In this document: one piece after another, positions 59,173 to 64,000 of the stretch | How positions within the stretch are numbered: position 1 is the first letter of the stretch | How the letters are laid out: each line of letters begins with the position of its first letter | Origin: Diphasiastrum complanatum | Lineage: Eukaryota > Streptophyta > Lycopodiopsida > Lycopodiales > Lycopodiaceae | Direction of reading: 5' to 3' | DNA: 64,000 nucleotides | Assembly (NCBI GenBank): GCA_029204225.1 | Contig: MU832129.1 | Coordinates: 1 to 64,000 of the forward strand | Program-made: the position numbers and the translations under genes | The notes under the pieces: generated by a model | Told to the model about the DNA's origin: nothing | Seen by the model: only the letters and a program-made list of their open reading frames with translations | Database searches by the model: none

Positions 59173-62100
59173 AGTAACTTAGAATTTGCTTTGCACATGA
59201 ATACAGATCATGCTACACAGTAACACAGACAGAAAACACTCTACACAGCAAGCTCACATAGCAATTGTATTTCTCAAAATGAAATTACACTGTACATATA
59301 GCTGCTCACTCAGGCAACCCATGCATGACCCAGGTTGCCGTTGGCGGGACGCGTGTCCCGTCGACTTGCCTCGTGGCGAACTGATCCTTATCCACTGATA
59401 GGACCGACAGTACAGTAACACAATGATTCTACTTTAATTCTAACTCTCTCCCTTAAAGTAGAGTCTACTTTTTATACAGTCATATGCATAGCTTTAAAGT
59501 CAACAAACTTTAAGTACAGAAAGCTTTGATCTAAACTTATCAAACTTTTCTCTAGTAAGTGGCTTAGTGAAAATCTCAGCTTGTTGTTCTTCTGTGCTAC
59601 AATGAACAACATGAATTTCACGACTCAGTAGCCTCTCACATATAAAGTGATACCGAATCTCAATGTGTTTAGTTCTCGCATGGAACACTGGATTCTTTGC
59701 TAGCTGAATGCCACTCTGACTGTCGCTATGTAAAGTCATGGGATTTTTCTGCTTCATGCCAATTTCTTCCAAGATTTGTCTCAACCATATAGCTTCCTGT
59801 GTTGCACTACACATTGCCTTATACTCTGCTTCTGTGGTGGAAAGAACAATTGTACTTTGCTTCTTACTAGACCAGGAAAAGCAACTACCACAAAACTGGA
59901 ATACATACCCTGTGGTGGATCTACGATCATCATAGTCACCTCCCCAATCCGCATCCACATAGCCACACAACTCAGGTAAACCATCATGTTTCCTGTAAAT
60001 CAAGCCATACTCTGAAGTGCCTTTCACATAACGCAAAATGCATTTAGCTGTCTTCCAATGCGTTTCCATAGGTGCTGTCATAAATTGACTTACAATGCCA
60101 ACAACATAGCATATATCTGGTCTAGTCGTGGTAAGGTAAATCAAGCTCCCTACTAACTGTCTATACAGCATAGCATCAAATGACTGTGACTCATCAAGCT
60201 TAGAAAGCTTTTTACCTGGTTCAATAGGAGTGTTTACTGGTTTGCAATCCTGCAACCTAGACCTGTGCAGCAACTCTTTGACATACTTCAACTGTGTTAA
60301 ACCCCCTTCATGTCCCTTTTGCCACACTTCTACTCCAAGGCAGTAATGCATCAGGCTGAGATCTGTCATCTCAAATTGTTCCATGAGATCTTTCTTGATC
60401 ATGTCTATCATCTCTTGATTATTTTCCATAATAATCAAGTCATCAACATAAAGAGCAATCAAAGCAACCATACCATCAAAGCATAAACAAAATGTGTTCT
60501 CACCATCCCCTTTGAACAAAAGTAGGCATCAATCCTGCTATACCATGCACGTGGTGCTTGTTTAAGACCATAAAGCGCTTTCTTCAAGCGACATACTTTA
60601 TTTTCCTATCCCTTCGCTACAAAGCCTTCAGGTTGATCCATGAACACTTCTTGTTCTAACTCACCATTTAGAAAAGCAGATTTCACATCCATCTGATGCA
60701 AAGGCCAACCAAAATGTGAAGCTAAAGCAACAAGTAGATGTAGAGTATTCCACTTACAAACCGGCGCAAAGGCCTCCTCATAGTCGATGCCTTTATTTTG
60801 TGCGTACCCTTTGATCACCAATATTGCCTTGTGCTTTGCTATACTTCCATCTGCATGATACTTAGTCCTGTATACCCATTTGCAAGCAATGGGTTTCTTG
60901 CCAACTGGTGGTTCTACTAAGTCCCATGTGCTATGCTTAGCAATTGACTCCATCTCCTCTCCCATGGCCTTGACCCAAATGTCATCATCCTTCGCTTCAC
61001 CATAAGTCGAAGGTTCTGTGCTTTGAATAATGCTAGATAAGATAGCACAATTTGCTTCATACCTTTCAGGTTGAGTCTTCTCTCTTGTTGATCTTCGTAG
61101 CTCTCCCTGGTTAGATGATCCTGGAAAGTCATCTATGTCGCGGCTCTCCAACAATCTCTCAAACCACTTAGGGAGCTTCCTGTCAGGTGATCGACTTCCT
61201 GGTGAAAATGTATCCCATTGTACATCCTTCTCCTTGCGTTTGTCACCTGCAACTTCAATCCTTCTTGCACCAAAAGGTTTGTCCCTACCTCTCCAACTTG
61301 TCTCTTGAGGTTGAGTAGTAGTATCTTGAGATGTATTCTCATGTTCATCACTCGAAAGGTCAATGAATGGATCATCATCAGGTGGTATCCTCACTATACC
61401 ATGGATGTGTCTATCTTCTCAGCATCCTCGTCTTCATACATCTTGGATTCATCAAAGATAACATCATGGCTTATATGGATTTTGTTTTCCACTGGATCAA
61501 AACATCTATAGCCCTTCACACGATCATCATATCCTAGGAATATACACTTGATAGCTTTTACATCAAGTTTACGTCTCTCTTCCTTAGGAATGTGTACAAA
61601 GGCCTTACATCCAAAGATTCGCAAGTGGTTCACCTTTGGCTTCTTCTTCGTGAATGCTTCCTCAGGTGTTATCTTGGGTATGGCAATGGTAGGACTTCTA
61701 TTTTGAAGATAGACTGCCGTGCTACATGCTTCTGACCAAAAATCTTTTGGTAGTTTCATCTCAGCTAGCATAGATCTGGCACTTTCCACAATCGTACGAT
61801 TCTTGCGCCCAGCTACACCATTGAGAGCAGGAGTATGAGCTTGCGTAAATTGTCTTTTAATCCCACATTGATCACAAAGATTATTGAAGTCATTAGACTT
61901 ATACTCACCCCCACTATCTGATCTTAGGACTTTGATTTTCCTACCTGTCTAATTTTTGACCAATGCTTTGAAGCTCTTGAAGTTATCAAATGCATCTGAT
62001 TTCTTCTTCAAGAAGTAGATCTACGTCTTACGTGACATATCATCAATAAAGGTCATAATATAGAAGGCTTTACCTAAGGACATGGTCCTCATAGGCCCGC

Positions 62101-64000
62101 ATAAATCTGTGTGGATTAAATCCAGGATGTTCTTTGCTCTTGCAACACCCCCTTTATTGAACTTCTCTCGATGCTGCTTCCCATATACACAGGATTCGCA
62201 CATCAATTTCAAGTGATCTTCTATGGTAGGCAATCCTGTTACCATCTCCAATTTTCTCATCAAACTAAGGCTTCCCAAGTTCAAGTGACCAAGCCTCTTA
62301 TGCCACAACTCAGTTTGCGATGGAATGGATGATACAAGTCCATGTTGCCCCTTAATTGTAGCATTCAACCTGTACAATTTTGTATTGGGCTCTCTTACTC
62401 CATCCGCAATAACTTTCAACTTTTGGTTCACATCCTTCACAAAGCAATGATCATGGGCGAATTCTACTTTCAACTTTTGATTTGTAATGACTCCAACAGA
62501 AAGTAGATTTTTCTTCAAACCTGGTACGTAAAGTACCTCCCTAATCATCCTAATTTTGCCATCAAGTAGTTGGATTGAAACAGTGCCTATCCCCTTGATC
62601 TTGCACACCTCACCATTTGCTTGTGAAACAGATGTTCCATTATCCAACACCTTCAAACTACTGAACCAATTCTTGTTACCTGTCATGTGTCTTGTGGCTC
62701 CCGAGCCAATATACCATGCTTGATCATCTTGATTAGATGACAATGCAGAGTCTTCAATCTCACCCTCATCGACAAGGTTACCTGCTTGTTTTGGTTTCCC
62801 CTTGCCTTGTTCCGCCAGGAATTTGCGACATTCACTCTTCCAATGGCCCTTTTTACCACAATGGAAGCACTTGCCTTTCTTCTTAGTTTTACTAGAAGAT
62901 CCCTCGTCCTCCTGAGACTTGGCAAATTTTTGCTTAGACTTCTTCTTGCCCTTGCCCTTGCCTTGTTTTTTGGCATGTCGCAAGTGCCTGATCGTCAGTA
63001 TTTTGACATTTAGCTTTCACCATTTCTCGCCGTTGCTCTTCCTGCATCAGGATTCCTATGAGCTCGTCAAAGGTTGGCAATCTTTCTCTTGATGCTATTC
63101 CTCTCACAAACATCTGATAAGGTTCTGCAATGCCACACAATGCATTGTGCACCAACTCCACATCACGTATGCGCTCACCAATAGAATGCAGTTCATCTCT
63201 CATTGTTTTGATTCTGGTCATGTACGTCTGAATGTGCTCTCCTTGTTCCATGCAGGCACTATTCAACTTTGACTTCAGAAACAGGATTCTTGACAAATTT
63301 GATGTCTCGAACTGCTCTTTTAGCACATCCCATGCCTGTCTGGGTGTAACAGCATCGCAAATGTGGGTAATGATGCGATCCTTAATTGACAAGTTAATGA
63401 AGGTCAAAGCTTTCCTCATCTTTTTGTCGAACACTTTGATATCTGCTTCATTTGGCGGCCTTCTCTCATCACCTGTGACGACTTCCCACACGTCTTTCTC
63501 CATCAGTATGTTTTTCAATTTGAATTTTCGCACTGCATAGTTAGAAATCCTGTCTTATTTGCTACTTTCACTCAAAATGGACTCTCCCATGTTTGTCATC
63601 GCAAAACTGCTTGAAACTTATGCCGTAGGCTAAAAACAGTATGCCGAGGCCAACAGTGATGTCAGAAGTTGAAAATAATGACCTGCACTTTTTCCCTTAC
63701 CAGGCCACTCGCGCTTTTCCACCAATTTGAAAGCCAAATCAGCGTCGCCTTCTTAAATGCACTCAGTCGTCAACTCCCAACAACGTGCCCAGTGGAATGG
63801 TGAAATCACTTCTGGCGTACTCCGAACACTTTCTCCACTGCAATCGCTCTATTTTGCTATACCGTACTTGCAGGTACAGTCCGGGTGCCCTTCGTTTGGA
63901 GGTTATAGCCTTTCGTTTGGGTCAAAACAAGCAAAGGACCCAAAAATAGAGATTTTTCTAGTTTTTGAACTATTTCTTCACCTTGAAGAAACTTCACTCT
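59173..64000 (-). mobile_element. Copia element J, minus strand, running off the right edge
   Basis: From right to left: leader (about 63,540-64,000); gag (MRKFKLKNILMEKDVWEVVT, about 63,533, to about 63,000); knuckle CFHCGKKGHWKSEC (about 62,865-62,825); protease WYIGSGATRHMTG (about 62,725); pre-integrase HKRLGHLNLGSL (about 62,305); integrase (about 62,200-61,400); RT (CKWVYRTKYHADGSIAKHKA, about 60,880; LYVDDLIIM, about 60,450); and RNase H (DYDDRRSTTGYVFQFCGSCF; LSTTEAEYKAM; ARTKHIEIRYHFI) ending near 59,500. A purine tract (about 59,445-59,455) and an LTR-like end (about 59,175-59,440) follow. Broken but well preserved, roughly four or five breaks, so younger than A, B, H and K. Confidence 0.88.
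59175..59440 (-). repeat. Probable 3' LTR of copia J
   Basis: A short region after the purine tract with TTACTGT strings at both ends and a GC-rich core holding GGGACGCGTGTCCC (about 59,345). Exact ends are not fixed because the partner LTR lies outside the window. Confidence 0.5.

Noticed and set aside
59330-59400. GC-rich stretch suspected as rRNA or organelle DNA
   Set aside because: It is short, does not match rRNA landmarks I know, and sits in the LTR-like end of copia J.

Overview
This is nuclear DNA from a land plant. Three things support that: a plant-type GYF-domain gene with seven or more exons and GT-AG introns, dense Ty1/copia and Ty3/gypsy LTR retrotransposons carrying initiator-Met tRNA primer sites, and long CT/GA/CA/AT microsatellites. 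The EXA1-like protein is diverged from the Arabidopsis form and retroelements fill most of the window, which would suit a large, repeat-rich genome, perhaps a non-flowering plant. That last step is a guess; the sequence alone does not settle the lineage.

Region 1 (about 1-10,100, minus strand) holds a host gene homologous to Arabidopsis EXA1 (GYF domain plus eIF4E-binding motif). Exons 1 to 6 join cleanly in phase: 9678-9597, 7066-6978, 6289-5351, 4704-4575, 4458-4231 and 2849-1996, giving 774 codons up to the end of the GYF exon. The glutamine-rich 3' part (1362-1) keeps recognisable family peptides, but they fall in several frames. The gene runs off the left edge. Its introns carry two recent tandem duplications, one of which copies an exon end and its splice donor.

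Region 2 (about 10,100-33,970) is a pile of broken LTR retroelements: copia A (11.9-15.1 kb), a solo LTR with a target duplication (17,145-17,982), an LTR-gag remnant C (18,208-20,642), and an antisense LTR (20,643-21,461). It continues with an unrecognised two-copy gene 'X' (copy 1, minus, about 24,440-21,480), interleaved minus-strand copia pieces that share an LTR (24,877-31,850), an LTR-like stretch, and a gypsy gag piece (32.7-33.3 kb).

Region 3 (about 34,000-39,760) is a less repeat-filled island. It has a small gene for a Cys-motif and transmembrane protein (35,596-35,823) behind a perfect 12-bp G-box palindrome, microsatellites, and a minus-strand SWIM-type zinc-finger gene or DNA-transposon relic (39,755-37,880).

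Region 4 (about 39,800-64,000) is a second retroelement cluster. A gypsy remnant H is followed by the 5' region of X copy 2. A very young, nearly whole copia element G (45,039-51,468) sits inside X copy 2 with identical 655-bp LTRs apart from about one base and a 5-bp target duplication. Then come the rest of X copy 2, copia I, an LTR piece, a gypsy fragment, and the minus-strand copia J, which leaves the window on the right.

Only the EXA1-like gene, the small membrane-protein gene and perhaps the SWIM gene look like host functions, and they do not form one pathway. The most unusual item is gene X: two diverged copies on opposite strands share a TATA-containing upstream region and a protein whose differences are mostly synonymous in the stretch I compared. 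I do not recognise the protein.
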